Assembly (NCBI RefSeq): GCF_018991925.1
Contig: NW_024720773.1
Location: forward strand, 572,985-636,984
DNA length: 64,000 nt
Source: Homarus americanus
Taxonomy: Eukaryota; Arthropoda; Malacostraca; Decapoda; Nephropidae
Reading direction: 5' to 3'
The position numbers and the translations under genes were made by a program. Under the pieces are notes generated by a model that worked only from the letters and a program-made list of their open reading frames with translations, was not told where the DNA came from and did no database searches. Positions 8,658 to 19,340 of this stretch are shown here, in pieces; positions within the stretch are counted from its first letter, which is position 1, and each line of letters starts with the position of its first letter.

Positions 8658-10109
8658 TTGTCAGTGTATGTAGAGAAGTTTAAAGAGAAACTGAAGAGAG
8701 TAGGTGAGATTGCTCGTGAAAATCTGTCAGAAGTACAGGAGAAAATGAAAAGGCAATATGATGAGCATTGTCAAGCTAGAGAATTTAAGCCTGGAGATAG
8801 GGTTTTAGCACTTATACCCTTGTATAGAAATCCCCTTCAAGCTAAATATGAGGGTATATTCACTATAGTTAAGAAATTAAATTACCTCAACTATGTCATA
8901 GCAACTCCAGACAAGAGAAAATTGGAGAGTTTGACTCATATCAACAGGTTGAAACCGTATTTTGGTAGGAGTGAAGTGGTTTGTTCGGTAACAGGAGGAG
9001 AGGAGGTGGTCCCAGACACTGATTTCCAAGTGGATATCCCCATAAAAATCTGTAATTCCAGTATATTGTTTGACCCTACCTCTAAAGTATCCCATCTTTC
9101 ACTACAGCAGTCTCAGAATGTGGTGCAACTGCTGCAGGAGTTCGAGCCACTCTTCGACGATGTGCCACGCCAGTGTTCTCTGCTGGAGCACGACCTAATA
9201 CTGCTGCCTGGCACATCTCCCATCAAGCAAGCACCCTACCGAATGAGCCCTGATAAGCGGGAGAAGCTGAAGCAGGAGGTGGAGTATCTGCTGGAACATG
9301 ACCTAGTGGAGAGGAGTAGTAGTGCATGGGCGTCACCCTGTGTGCTGGTGCCTAAACCCGACGGAAGTGTCCGCATGTGTACTGACTACAGGAAGGTCAA
9401 CCTGGTGACACGTGCTGACGCATATCCATTGCCGCGCATCGACGACATCATCGATAGTGTGGGTCGAGCATCATTTGTCACCAAGCTGGATCTTCTCAAA
9501 AGCTACTACCAAATCAAACTCTTGGAAGAAGCAAAGCAGATTTCAGCTTTTATCACTGCGGAGGGGCTGTGGCAATACAAAGTTATGCCCTTCGGCCTCA
9601 AAGGAGCACCAGCAACATTTCAACGAGCGATGCATATAGTGACATCAGGCCTGCCTGGAGTGTACGCCTATCTAGATGATCTGGTCGTCGTCGGTGACAC
9701 ATGGGTACAACACATTGGCCGACTCCGTGAACTCTTCAATCGTCTAGCAGAGTTCAACTTCACCGTAAACCTACCCAAGAGTGAATTCGGACATGCCACC
9801 TTAATCTTCCTTGGTCATGTCATTGGACAAGGGAAAATTGCTCCAATTGATGCCAAGGTTGCCGATATTTTTAGTCTACCCGCACCTCACAATCGAAAGG
9901 CTCTCAGAAGATTTCTCTGGATGGTTGGATTCTACAGGAGGTTTTGTAAAAATTTTGCCTGGGTGGTCACTCCCATGACAGATTTGGTCAGCCCAAAAAG
10001 AAAGTTTGTGTGGACTGATGAATGCCAGACACAGCATTCGAAAAGATTCGTGGGTTGTTGGCGACGGCACCTGTACTGCAACTCCCAGACTTTAAGAAAT
10101 AGTTTGTGA
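8658..10109 (+). pseudogene. Integrase C-terminus plus reverse transcriptase
   Basis: 483-codon frame. The first 100 residues are the integrase C-terminal module (KPGDRVLALIP, YEGIFTIVKKLNYLNYVI, HINRLKPYF). RT follows from about residue 150: SAWASPCVLVPKPDGS, TDYRKVN, FVTKLDLLKSYYQIKL, VMPFGLKGAPATFQRAM and the catalytic YLDD at about 9672. It runs into the connection region and then shifts frame near 10040, ahead of the RNase H domain. Bases from about 9110 to 9960 are clearly richer in G and C than the integrase before and RNase H after. Confidence 0.88.
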
Positions 10110-10477
10110 TACAATCGGATGCATGTAACACAGAAGTTGGTGCTGTGTTAATGCAAAAAGGAAAAGATGGAATATTGCACCCGAACTGTTATTTCTCGGT
10201 TAAACTGAAAAAGCATCAACGTGGATATGCCACAATAGAAAAAGAAGCATTGGCGCTTTTGTTAGCTCTGGAAAAGTTTGAGGTGTATGTAAGTGGATCA
10301 CCTTACCCAGTGATAGTTTATACAGATCATAATCCACTTCAGTTTGTTCATAATATGAGAAATAAGAATCAAAGACTGTTACGGTGGTCATTAGCTCTTC
10401 AACCCTATAATATAGAAATCAAACACATAAAGGGCTGTGATAATATTATTGCCGACACTTTATCTAGGGTTGAGTAA
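10106..10477 (+). pseudogene. RNase H domain of GMR1-like element
   Basis: 123 codons in a different frame from RT. Retains QSDACNTEVGAVLMQ with the catalytic Asp, the conserved Glu in TIEKEALALLLALE, the Asp in YTDHNPLQF, and the terminal Asp in IIADTLSR. This is a typical Ty3/gypsy RNase H that removes the RNA template. It is the last coding domain before the purine tract, so no integrase follows it. Confidence 0.85.
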
Positions 10478-10510
10478 AAGTTTATTCAGAGCTTCTTAAA
10501 CTTTTAAATT

Positions 10511-10521
10511 AAGGGGGGAGA
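10511..10521 (+). promoter_or_regulatory. Polypurine tract
   Basis: AAGGGGGGAGA lies directly before the 3' LTR; it is the expected plus-strand DNA primer. Confidence 0.85.
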
Positions 10522-11340
10522 TGTTACGAGTGTCGGAATAAGAACCAATGAATAGATTACTGGTCGGCATATGAACTTCGACTGATTCGTTGTCTACACA
10601 CTGAAGCAGTTTAAATTAAGATGTTATGTGCTTTACTTAAAATGTAGTAACATTAGTTTCAATATGCTTAGTAAAACAATGTAATGTTTGTTGTATTAGT
10701 TTCGAATACTAATGAGGGAGTGAGCGTTTGATAACTATTTGTGAATTCTCAAGTTGAACGTCTTTTGTTATGACGTCATTTCCGTCCACCTCTGCTGCTT
10801 AGTTTTACCTCTCAGAGCCGGGTGGGTTTTAGTATTGGGCTAGCAGTTGTAAAATAAGTATCTCCTCTCCTATTGTATATTTCTAGTGGTACCGTGTTAA
10901 CCTTGCTCGATTTTTGAGAACACCAAGGATTACATAGTGATTTATATGTGAGACTGTGTGTAGTCATATTGTAGAATTCAACGGTAAATACCTTACTTGT
11001 TTATGAGTTACGTGTGTTTGATAACCATGTTGTTTAGGGTATTGTCTAGACTAAATAAGTGTTTAATCATTGCGTTGATATTCGTTATTTTGTCACTCGG
11101 TTGAGTAGTTCAATTGTTCAGTTTTAATTTGTATTTATTTATTTTTGTACATACGTTTATACTTATTGTTTGTTTATTTGTTAATATATGTTGTAATTAA
11201 AGCCACTATATTGAATTTCAATATACCCCATAATAATGAGGTGATAATTTGGTGGGACCTATTCCTGGACCTATAGTACAAAGTGTAATTTGTGAATTTG
11301 TGATATTGTTACACCCTTAAGAGGCCCAAGGGTCATAACA
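10522..11340 (+). repeat. 3' LTR of GMR1-like element
   Basis: Begins TGTTACGAGTGTCGG, ends GGTCATAACA, and is followed by the duplication ATAAG at 11341-11345. Confidence 0.92.
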
Positions 11341-11594
11341 ATAAGAATGGAGGAAACTACAGTGGGCCTATTGACCCATACTTGGCAGTCTCATTTACAC
11401 CCACCCCTATTGCTCATATAAGCATCCAACCTATGTTTGAAGCTATCCAGTGTGTTTGAGTTAATGATGATATTTGGTAACTTGTTTCATTCATCCACTA
11501 CTCTGTTTCCAAACCAGTGTTTACCAATTTCGCGCCTAAATCTAAATTTGTCTAATTTAAAACCATTGTTATGAGTTCGCTCCTGGTTGGATAG

Positions 11595-12855
11595 TTAGGG
11601 GACATTACAAAGGTACTCATTGTTTAGCCCTGACTTCAAATTATACACCTCTATCATGTCGCCCCTCGCTCTACGTCTCTCGAGGGAGTGCAAATATAGA
11701 TGCTTTAACCTGTCTCTGTACTCAAGGTTCCTAATGTCCGGGATTAGTCTTGTCATTCTCCTCTGGATTCTTTCCAAGGATTCCATATCCATTCTGGAAT
11801 ACGGTGACCAGAACTGCACTGCGTAATCCAGGTGAGGTCTCACAAGCACAAGATATAATCTTAAGATGACCTCGCTAGTCTTGTAACTAACACTCCTTTG
11901 TATGAACCCGAGTACTTTATTAGCCTTGTTACGAGCAAAAACACATTGTTTACTCAGCTTAAGATTCCTACTTATCATTACTCCTAAATCTCTCTCGCAG
12001 TCGGATTTCTCAATGGCATCCTTGCTCATCTGGTAACTGGTTTCCCTGTTTACGTCTCCTATACTGAGTACTTTACATTTGTCCACATTGAATTTCATCT
12101 GCCATTTTTCAGACCATTCAAAAAATTTGTTTAGATCTTCCTGTAGTTTTGCGGAGTCCTCGTCAGATTTAATTACACGTCCTATTTTAGTGTCATCAGC
12201 AAATTTACTTATGTTGCTGTCTATGCCGATATCGATGTTGTTTATGTATATAATAAATAATAATGGTCCAAGTACTGAGCCTTGGGGAACTCCACTAGTG
12301 ACGTTGCTCCAATGGGATATAGTGCCGGTAATGCTCACTCGCTGTTTCCTGTCCTGTAACCATGCCCTAATCTATTTTAGAATATTACCTTTAATGCCAT
12401 GTGCTTTTACCTTTCTTATTAGTCTTTCGTGGGGGACTCTGTCGAAGGCTTTGCTAAAGTCGAGATGAAAAGAATGTTAATAGATTAGTTAGACATGAAC
12501 GCCCACTTGTGAAGCCATGCTGGGAATCATTGATTAATTTGTGCTTCTCCAGGTGGTTTCAAATAGAGTTTGAAATGATTGATTCCAGTAATTTGCCTAC
12601 AATTGATGTTAGACTAATTGGACGGTAGTTAGAGGATAGTGATCTATCCCCCTTCTTGAAAATCGGTATAACATTCGCTGTCCTCCAGGATTCTGGTACT
12701 ACACCTGTTTTTAAGGACATGTTAAACAACTTTGCTAAGGGCATTCTAAGCTCTTCCTTACATTCCTTTAATACTCTGACAAATATTTCATCGGGACCAG
12801 GCGACTTATTAGGCTTTAGTTTGTCTATTTGCTTACTAACATCGTTACTAGTCAC
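11595..12855 (-). pseudogene. Reverse transcriptase of CR1-like LINE (ORF2, 3' half)
   Basis: Minus strand. The 12855-12559 part has KSPGPDEIF, IPIFKKGD and NYRPISLTS, the fingers and palm start of a LINE RT. Frameshifts and a small deletion follow near 12470-12340. The 12338-11595 part has SGVPQGSVLGPLLFI, the catalytic FADDT, and a C-terminal region with VRPHLDYA and ERIQRRMTRLI. This matches CR1/L2-type RTs. It would make cDNA at the nicked target, but this copy is interrupted. Confidence 0.88.
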
Positions 12856-12883
12856 TACTATCTCGCTTATTTTGTTTTCTTCA

Positions 12884-14195
12884 CTATCTCATTTCTCCGT
12901 CGTTATCAGTTAGCTCGCCGGTATTTGACTGTATTGGCCCAATCTTTTCACATGTTTTAGTTTGATAAATTTGATAGAATCCCTTGGGGCTTGTCTTCGC
13001 CTCCCTTGCTATCCTCAGCTCATTATTCCTCTTTGCTTTCCTTATCTCGGTCTTAACCCTACCGGCCAATACCTTATAATAATCTCGGAGGTAAATTTCG
13101 CCACGATTGATTCTCCTACCTATAGCCTTCCTTTGACCAATAGTGTTCTTTAAATAATTATTTATCCATTTAGGGTCATTGTTGTTTGATCTGAGTTTTT
13201 TGTATGGTATGTTCTGCCTTTGTGCATTAAGTAACTCATTATTTAATTTGTCGTGGAACTCGACAACCTCAGATCTCGTTATTTGGTCGGTTTCAATCGT
13301 CAGGACCAAGTAGTTTACCCCCAAGTGTGATACACCTTCTCTAAACTGCCTCTTCAAACTATCAAAGTTTGCCCTTCTGAAATCTGGGACTTCTGTGGAA
13401 TTTTCCTTACGGCTGCCCTGAAAATCTAACTGGAATCAAATTTCTTTGTGATTGCTGTTTGCAAGTTCGTTCCCTACCTCGACATGACTAATGAGGTTTT
13501 CTCTGTTCGACAGAACTAAATCGAGCGTATTATTACCCCGGGTGGGATCGGATTGTTTCAAGAAAATCCTCTGATTCTGATTTACCCGTAAGGTCAATCC
13601 AATCTATTTGGCCAAAGTTAAAGTCGCCTACCATACAGACTTCGCTGTGTATGGAAGCCCTGCGCATTTCATCCCAGATATGTCGCTCATTAACTCTATC
13701 AAGATTGGGAGATCTATATATTACTCCTGTGATTAATTTTTCCCTAACGTCGATTAATTCTATCCAAATTGTTTCTGTATTCCGCTCAGTTTTTATTTCC
13801 TTATTTATTTCACACTTCAGATTATCCCTGACATAGATTGCTACTCCGCCTCCTTTCCTAATCTGCCTATCGGTATGGAATAATTTGTAACCTGCAATTT
13901 GGTATTCGACAGGTAACTCATGTGAGTCTAGGTTGATCCATATTTCAGTGAATGATATTATATCGATTTTTTCGGTACATACCAAGGCCCTAATATCATC
14001 CATTTTGTTTCTCTTACTTCTATTGTTCGCGTAGTAGACATTTAAGTTAGTCGTGTTCTGAGTCCTCCCTTTGCCGCGTTTAGGTTTTAACTCGCTGTCT
14101 AATTTAATTTTGTCGTCATTCCTAACACTATATCCCTGTAACCTTTCACTTTGTTTACCAGCTCCCACTGCAGTCTCCTCCACTCCCGTGCTCAC
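12884..14195 (-). pseudogene. Endonuclease and linker of CR1-like LINE (ORF2, 5' half)
   Basis: The 14195-13533 part encodes an apurinic-type endonuclease: NVYYANNRSKRNK, FTEIWI, RKGGGVAIYVRDNL, ITGVIYRSPN and VGDFNFGQIDW. The 3' end of the domain is frameshifted near 13533-13440. The 13357-12884 part is the Lys/Arg-rich linker before RT. The ATG at 14195 lies 9 bp after the ORF1 stop, the usual close spacing of CR1 ORFs. Confidence 0.85.
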
Positions 14196-14203
14196 ATGTT
14201 CCC

Positions 14204-15016
14204 CTAGCAGTTTAAAGACTTCGACATCTTTTGGACTGCCCTTTCTATAGTCCCAGCCAGGGTAGCCACTCCATCCCTAGACAGATGCACCCCATCCCTA
14301 GCATAAAGGTCCCTTCTGCCGTACAAGCTATCCCAGTTGTCAATGAATGGAACTGATATTGACGTGCAATATCTGTCAAGACGGCCATTGACACCAACTG
14401 CCCTTGACAACCATTCAATGCCAACTCTCCTTCTAGGCAGGACACCACATATGATAGGGATCCCTCCCCTAGACCTAACACGTTCTATATCTGTCTTGAA
14501 CTTATCAAGAAGCTCCTCACGCCTACACCGGCCAATATCATTGCCTCCTGCACTGAGGCAGATAATGGGTTTGTTCCCATTACCAGACAAGATATTGTCC
14601 ATCCTGTCAGCTATATCCCCCATCCCAGCTCCTGGCAAACACACCCTCATTCTATTTTTATCTTTACAGCAAAAAGCTCTGTCCATGTACCGCACCTGTG
14701 AGTCGCCAAAAATCAAGATTTTTTTACCTTCCTTGTCAGCCTTGTCCATGACTATACTAACGTCCAATTCGTCTATCAAAGGACTGAAAGAGTTGGTACA
14801 CTTAGCTGTTGTTGCCGTTTCATTGGTGTCTTTTCTCACCACCAGTTAGGTCGTCCCTCTCCTTACAACCTTCCATTCGTCATTCACCTGCTTTCCTTGT
14901 CTCGTTTCTTCCTTCATCCTCGCTATCTCTTCTTTTAATTTCAAAATATCTTCCCTGGCCCTCTCCAGCTCGGCCCTCAGAAGGGCACAGCCCTGTTCAC
15001 AAGTCGCACTAGCCAT
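14204..15016 (-). pseudogene. CR1-like ORF1 protein with SGNH esterase domain
   Basis: ORF1 from ATG at 15016. The first 60 residues form a Glu/Lys-rich coiled coil after a CEQGC start. A single in-frame TAA near 14850 interrupts it: the otherwise matching copy at 3998 has AAA (Lys) there. Downstream is an SGNH-hydrolase fold with all three catalytic blocks: FGDSQ (Ser), AGGNDI (Asn), and DGVHLS (Asp and His). ORF1 esterases are known in CR1 elements; their role in retrotransposition is not settled. Apart from the TAA, the domain is open to its end, so the break may be recent. Confidence 0.85.
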
Positions 15017-15622
15017 TACTGACAGTTTATCCCCGGGAGCTAAGCCACTGTGACCTATACTCTAGCGAGGTCAGAAGACAACACGATGGTGTTATGAGGG
15101 GACCTGATGTGGTGTATTAATTCCCTCACAGATTGTGTTATGAGGGGCATCACGTGATGTAGTAATTCCCTCACAGATGGTGTTATGAGGAACCTCGCAT
15201 GATGTTGTAGCATCATGGGGACACCACGTGGTATGGTGTCACAGGACCTCACTCACTCAAGTGAGTGAGGTGTGGTCCCAGGTCTCTCAATCGTGGAGGG
15301 ATTAACACATAGCTGGTGTTGTTGAGTCTAACAGGCAGTTATCACTGGGTACCTGGGACCTCACTGTGTGAAGGTTAGCTTGGGTACGACTCAGCTGATT
15401 CTGTTGAGTTGTTTTCACTGACTTGAGCACTGTTCACCACTATTCAACACTGGTTCCATTCCTTTCCTAAATGAAATAGTAACTTCTGGCGAGAACTTGT
15501 TGATATTCCGGTGGGGAGGAGGGGTTCAGGGAAGGGAGTTGGTATGGGCACAACATAACAGATGACCTGGCTGCTCCCAGAAGAGCGCCGGGTACGTCTT
15601 GTCCCTTCGGTGGTCAAGGATG
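15017..15622 (-). mobile_element. Composite element E5, 5' part (head and VNTR)
   Basis: Minus strand: begins CATCCTTGACCACCGAAGGG at 15622, continues through the same head blocks as E4, then VNTR units (about 15200-15080), then leads directly into the LINE ORF1 start codon at 15016. Here the head and VNTR are therefore the 5' UTR of the LINE. Confidence 0.78.
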
Positions 15623-15655
15623 TGTTCTGTGTGTGTGTGTGTGTGTGTTTATACA
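15623..15655. repeat. (GT)n microsatellite
   Basis: Perfect GT run just upstream of the composite head. The same association of head with AC/GT repeats is seen at 3246-3325 and 24265-24306. Confidence 0.9.
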
Positions 15656-15772
15656 GTGATGAGTGTTCAACAGAATACACGTTTCAAGAAGTCATACAGT
15701 AAGTTAACTTCTGAAGCATCTGTGGTCGTTGTGGGATGAGTGGCAATATGGTATGGTGGAGTGTGTACTTAC

Positions 15773-15918
15773 CTCCATGGTTAGGCATCGTATGTGGAGA
15801 CCTGTGAGGTTGATCCTGCGTGGGACAACGTCTTCCTGGGGTAGTCGTTTGGTGAGGGTGGTAGAGGAAGTGTCTCTCCACTTTCCAACCCGTACCACAC
15901 GTTGTTCTCGTCCCACAC
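15773..15918 (-). CDS. Ionotropic receptor exon (start of ligand-binding domain)
   Basis: Predicted internal exon, 146 bp. On the minus strand the acceptor is a pyrimidine/CA tract ending ACACAG at 15919 and the donor is a strong GTAAGT beginning at 15772. The open frame reads VVRVGKWRDT, then VPRRINLTGLHIRCLTME. A pattern of V-G-x-W followed by P-R-R-x-N-L-x-G-L-x-x-R is typical of the N-terminal ligand-binding lobe of arthropod variant ionotropic receptors, which are chemosensory relatives of glutamate receptors. The exon ends in phase 0. No other exon of this gene is recognised nearby on this strand, so it may be a fragment or its neighbours may be displaced by the repeat insertions. Confidence 0.55.
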
Positions 15919-15947
15919 CTGTGTGTATGTGTGTGTGTGTGAGTGAA

Positions 15948-16024
<77 letters not shown>

Positions 16025-16076
16025 TAATAATAATAATAATAATAATAATAGTAATAGTAATAATAATAATAATAAA
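15948..16076. repeat. (AAT)n microsatellite, tail of E6
   Basis: About 40 AAT units with a few GAT/AGT interruptions. On the minus strand this is the (ATT)n tail that follows the composite element at 16077-16334. Confidence 0.95.
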
Positions 16077-16334
16077 AAGGTTTATTTAAAAATTTTAGCA
16101 GCCCGAGGGCTGTAAATATAAAATGACTTGATACAAGCGTTGACATGAGGGGTGGGGGGGTTGTTTAACACAAGCTTCAATTAGAGGAACGAAAAGGAAC
16201 ATAAAGTGTTCACTTGTTCCACTCCTTTCCGAAACGAAATTGTAACTTCTGGGGAGAACATGCTGAATTTCCGGTGGGGAAGAAGGATAGAAGAGAAGGG
16301 ACAACCAGCTGGACCAGGCGACCCCAGAGCGGAG
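16077..16334 (-). mobile_element. Composite element E6, main part (no VNTR)
   Basis: Minus strand: a head block with CTTCCCCACCGGAAATTCAG and CAGAAGTTACAATTTCG is joined directly to the tail with the hairpin at 16099-16112 and AAATAAACC, with no VNTR. The rest of the head (GAGGGTCATGACCTATTTGG on the minus strand) is at 24232-24263. The gypsy array 16335-24231 inserted into this element. Confidence 0.7.
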
Positions 16335-16623
16335 TGAAGGTTCTAAGTGTTCCCTGAAGAATGCAGTGATGGGTAGGGAAACACCGGGTAACACTGAAAT
16401 CCATTTATTAAAGGATAAGAGAAATACAAGTGGTGACTAGCGTGTGCCATGCACGGCCCACAGAGTCAGACTGAGACTGCCTTGCCATATGGCAGCCTCG
16501 GGGCAATGTTGCCACATAACACGTGCAGTGTTGCCACATAATTACATATATAAATGCTACTCGGCACAGTAGCTTATTTACAAGGTTGCTACTCGGCACA
16601 GTAGCATAGATACATAACCTACA
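16335..16623 (-). repeat. LTR of non-autonomous gypsy, array copy 1
   Basis: 289 bp. Plus-strand ends are TGAAGGTTC and ATAACCTACA. It contains two 32-bp units with the palindromic core GCTACTCGGCACAGTAGC. On the minus (sense) side a purine tract GGGGGGAGGGAGA directly precedes it. Confidence 0.9.
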
Positions 16624-16746
16624 TCTCCCTCCCCCCCTCACTCTCATAGTCTTTGTCTTGAGCGGACTTCTTAGTCCTGAGTCGCTCCGAGCATCGAGGT
16701 GCACTGTGGGGCGGATCCCCCTGAGGTGTAGGAGACTCGTCCTCGG

Positions 16747-17769
16747 TCAGGGGGCCAGCAGCAGGGTGGGGACTGGCCGGAGGAAGCGGCGGTTCCTCCA
16801 CCAGACACGGCCGCTCGGCATCCTGACCTTGTAGTCGCGCGACCGGCCGACGCCCATCACTATGCCCACCTTGTCCCAACGTGTCGTCGTCGGGTCCTGG
16901 CTGCGGACAAGGGCACCAATCTCCAGTGGCTGAAGAGGGCGGGCACGGTCGTCATACCGAGCCTTGGCGTCCAGGGCACGTGAAGCGGCGCGGCGGTCGC
17001 AGCTCTCGGCTCTGGTCTGCCAGTCCTTCGCAAAGGCCTTGGCGTGTGCAGGAACGCAAGAGCGGAGAGGGTGACCATACAGGATCTGGGCAGGGGAGCG
17101 TCCTGTGTGGGTGGGAGTGGACGCGGGTTCTGGGCAGCTCTGTGCGGCATCGCCAGGTGCGTCGCTCGGTGATTCACGCACCCTGCTGGCGGTGTACCGA
17201 GCAGCTGGGATTTGCTCAGGAAAGTCTCTGGGCACCACGCCTAACTCCTTGCAGTGCTCCCACGACAACAAGGGTGTAGCGAGAGTAGGCTGCACATCGA
17301 TCCATCCGTGACACGACCTGTCGCCGTAAGTGATCTCCGCTTGAAAGGAGCCCACAGCGTCCGGCATCTGGGAACCGTCCGCATTGTAGTACTGCAGCTG
17401 CGGCGGTGGTCCCAGGCCGCGTTTGGTGAGGCCCAGTTTCTGGAGGTGCTTCAGGCCTATCACCGTAGTATCAGCGCCGGTGTCCGGTATCACCTCGATG
17501 TGACCCGACACATCACCGTGTGCGATGGCGACGCGGATGGTAGGGGAAGGGTAGCCCTGGGGTGTGTGGTCGAGTCCACCCTTCTGATGTGACTCAGCTG
17601 CTGCTTGGGGCTGCGTGGGCCATCTGAAGGGGGCTGCGTGCAAACCACTCCGAGGGAAGTGCGCTGCTTTCCTCCTCGTCTCGGGTTTTTGGGCTTGGGT
17701 TGGCGGCAGCACTTGTCGTAGTGTCCATAGCGACCGCAGGCCTGACACTTGCGGCCTCGTGCAGGGCAC
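16747..17769 (-). pseudogene. Protease fused to integrase C-terminal domain, copy 1
   Basis: The aspartic protease centre is PDTGADTTVIG (about 17480-17450), followed by YGDRSCHGWIDV. A Pro/Ser/Thr-rich linker (about 17175-17100) joins it directly to the end of an integrase core, GRSPAQILYGHPLRS, and then the integrase C-terminal module (QDPTTTRWDKVGIVMGVG, GRVWWRNRRFLRPV). RT, RNase H and the DDE core are missing. It should be continuous with gag at 17490-18832, but one G is lost from a G-run near 17540 and shifts the frame. Confidence 0.85.
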
Positions 17770-18832
17770 CTGTCTGCGTTAGACCAGTGGCCCTTACGGT
17801 CACATCCACGACACAGTGCGTCGGCGGCCGGGCATGTCTTGGGGCCATGCTGCTTTCCACAGCTGCCACAGGAAGCACTAGGAGGAGGCGTGGAAGAACG
17901 TGCGGCGGCCTTCACGTCGTTGGCCGCCTTCTTACCCTTCTTGTATTGTGACATAGCTCTCACAGCAGGTGGGGCCCGTAAGGCAGAGGTGGCGGACTTG
18001 GTGGCCTCGTATGACGGACATTCAGTCACTACCACCTGGAGTGTGGAGGAAGCGTCCAGGGGGATGAGTAGCTGCATCAACTCTTCTTGCCTGACACCTG
18101 CCAAGATCCCGTGCTTGATCCAGGCTTCCTCACATTCCCGACTGTGCGCCTTGCAGACGTCGATCTCCTCCGACAAATTCTTCAAGCGTATAAAATAGTC
18201 GTCAACGGATTCATTCTCCGCCTGCTTGCAGCTGGTGAAGGCGCGGCGATGCAAAGCCTCGTTATTCCAACCCTTAACGTGCTCCTGCAAAAGGTCGAGC
18301 ACATCCGTCACTGAAGGGGTAGAATCGGGAGGCACTTGCAACGTGTGCTCCAAAACTCTCTGGGTCTCCAGCGACAAACACATCCGCAGTTGGATGAGCT
18401 GTTTGTTTGGAGGCATGCTGTCAAGGTCCACCATCGTGGAGTAATCTGTCCAACGCCGCCTCCACTCACGAAAAAGGTGAAATGTGACGTCTGGTGAGAG
18501 GGCGGGTGGGGGTTGAACAGATGCCTTGGGAGCTGTTGGAGTAACAAGAGTACCTGAAGGACATTGGTGTGGTGGAGGAGGGAGGGTACTGGCGCCTTGG
18601 TGCGCGAGTGAGGGAGGGTGGGTTAGCGCCAGGTTTGCCAATATTGCATCAAAGCGCGCCTTTTCCTCCTCTCTTCGTGTCTCCTCCCTCTGAAGTTCCC
18701 TCTCTATGCATCTCTGGTCCCTGTGATCCATCCACCTCAGAATTGTTGCAATGTCCGTCGCTGTAGGTGAAGGATGAGGGGCGGTGGGGAGTCTTGTCTC
18801 CCATCTTTACGTTGTCCCTTCTTACCGCCCAT
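17490..18832 (-). pseudogene. gag: Gag of non-autonomous gypsy, copy 1 (frameshifted)
   Basis: The ATG at 18832 gives the MGGKKG start seen in the intact copy. A deletion near 18775 shifts the frame, and the main frame is open from 18731. Domains: a capsid-like region with FREWRRRWTDYSTMVDLD and DYFIRLKNLSEEIDVC, then three zinc knuckles (CGSCGKQHGPKTC, CRGCDRKGHWSNADRC, CQACGRYGHYDKCC). Gag packages element RNA into particles. A second frameshift near 17540 separates it from the protease. Confidence 0.85.
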
Positions 18833-18947
18833 CTTACTATGCTTGAACTGCGCTATTTAGTATATAAAGTGGCGCCTCATCAGCTCGAACCTCATATATA
18901 TGACATAAACAGCGCAGAAATAATGCATAGAGTCCACTGTTCTGTCC

Positions 18948-19001
18948 GTGAGTGCGTGCGTGCGTGCGTGCGTGCGTGCGTGTGTGTGTGTGTGTGTGTG
19001 T
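18948..19001. repeat. (GTGC)n(GT)n microsatellite in the gypsy leader
   Basis: GTGC/GTGT run in the untranslated leader between PBS and gag. A shorter version is at 38771-38808 in the intact copy, so the repeat belongs to the element. Confidence 0.9.
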
Positions 19002-19322
19002 CTCAGAGAGCAGAGCGTGGTGGCTGGTGGAGGCAAGACTGTCAGTGTCTCCCCGGATGTCACACGAGAAGGGTGTACGCCTGCATGCTCCGTGGGTACC
19101 ACAAAAAAGAGGCCAATGCTCAACTCTCAGCTCTAGACACACTGATACACTGACACTAACACTGCCACCGTCACTAAAACGCAATGTGACGGAGCAACGC
19201 TGCACGTCGCAGCGAAACACAACGCAACACAACACAGCACACACTAAGAGTCACGTGCACATCGCCAGCAGTCGCACATCGCCGGCTAACTGTCCATTGT
19301 TCACACACTTGTAAGTCCACAC

Positions 19323-19340
19323 ATTCTACTCACTGCGCCA
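19323..19340 (-). promoter_or_regulatory. Primer binding site, gypsy array copy 1
   Basis: On the minus strand TGGCGCAGTGAGTAGAAT directly follows the end of the LTR at 19341. The intact copy has TGGCGCAGTGTCTAGGAT at the same place (39126-39143). Confidence 0.75.

Larger units (their letters stand above)
5967..11340 (+). mobile_element. GMR1-like Ty3/gypsy LTR retrotransposon (GAG-IN-RT-RH)
   Basis: 5374-bp element with two closely similar LTRs (825 and 819 bp) that start TGTTACGAG and end with a TAACA, a PBS-like site 5 bp inside the left LTR, and a purine tract AAGGGGGGAGA before the right LTR. Internal coding order is Gag, integrase, reverse transcriptase, RNase H. Standard Ty3/gypsy elements carry integrase after RNase H. 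Integrase upstream of RT is the hallmark of the GMR1-like group. Protease and the Gag zinc knuckle are missing, and pol carries stops or frameshifts, so this copy looks inactive although young by LTR similarity. Confidence 0.9.
5951..15016 (-). mobile_element. CR1-like LINE with esterase ORF1, split by an LTR element
   Basis: Minus-strand non-LTR retrotransposon: ORF1 (15016-14204), ORF2 endonuclease and RT (14195-11595), 3' UTR (11594-11341, continued at 5966-5951). The 3' terminus reads CTTATGTTCTTATGTT, the short tandem terminal repeat typical of CR1 elements. An LTR retrotransposon (5967-11340) sits 16 bp from this end with the 5-bp duplication ATAAG. Both ORFs are damaged, so the copy is dead. 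Upstream it continues without a break into a composite-element head and VNTR, which serve as its 5' UTR here. Confidence 0.8.

Noticed and set aside
15729..16146. Open frames encoding poly-Asn or poly-Tyr
   Set aside because: Translation of the (AAT)n tract; the only credible coding part is the IR exon at 15773-15918 in a different frame.
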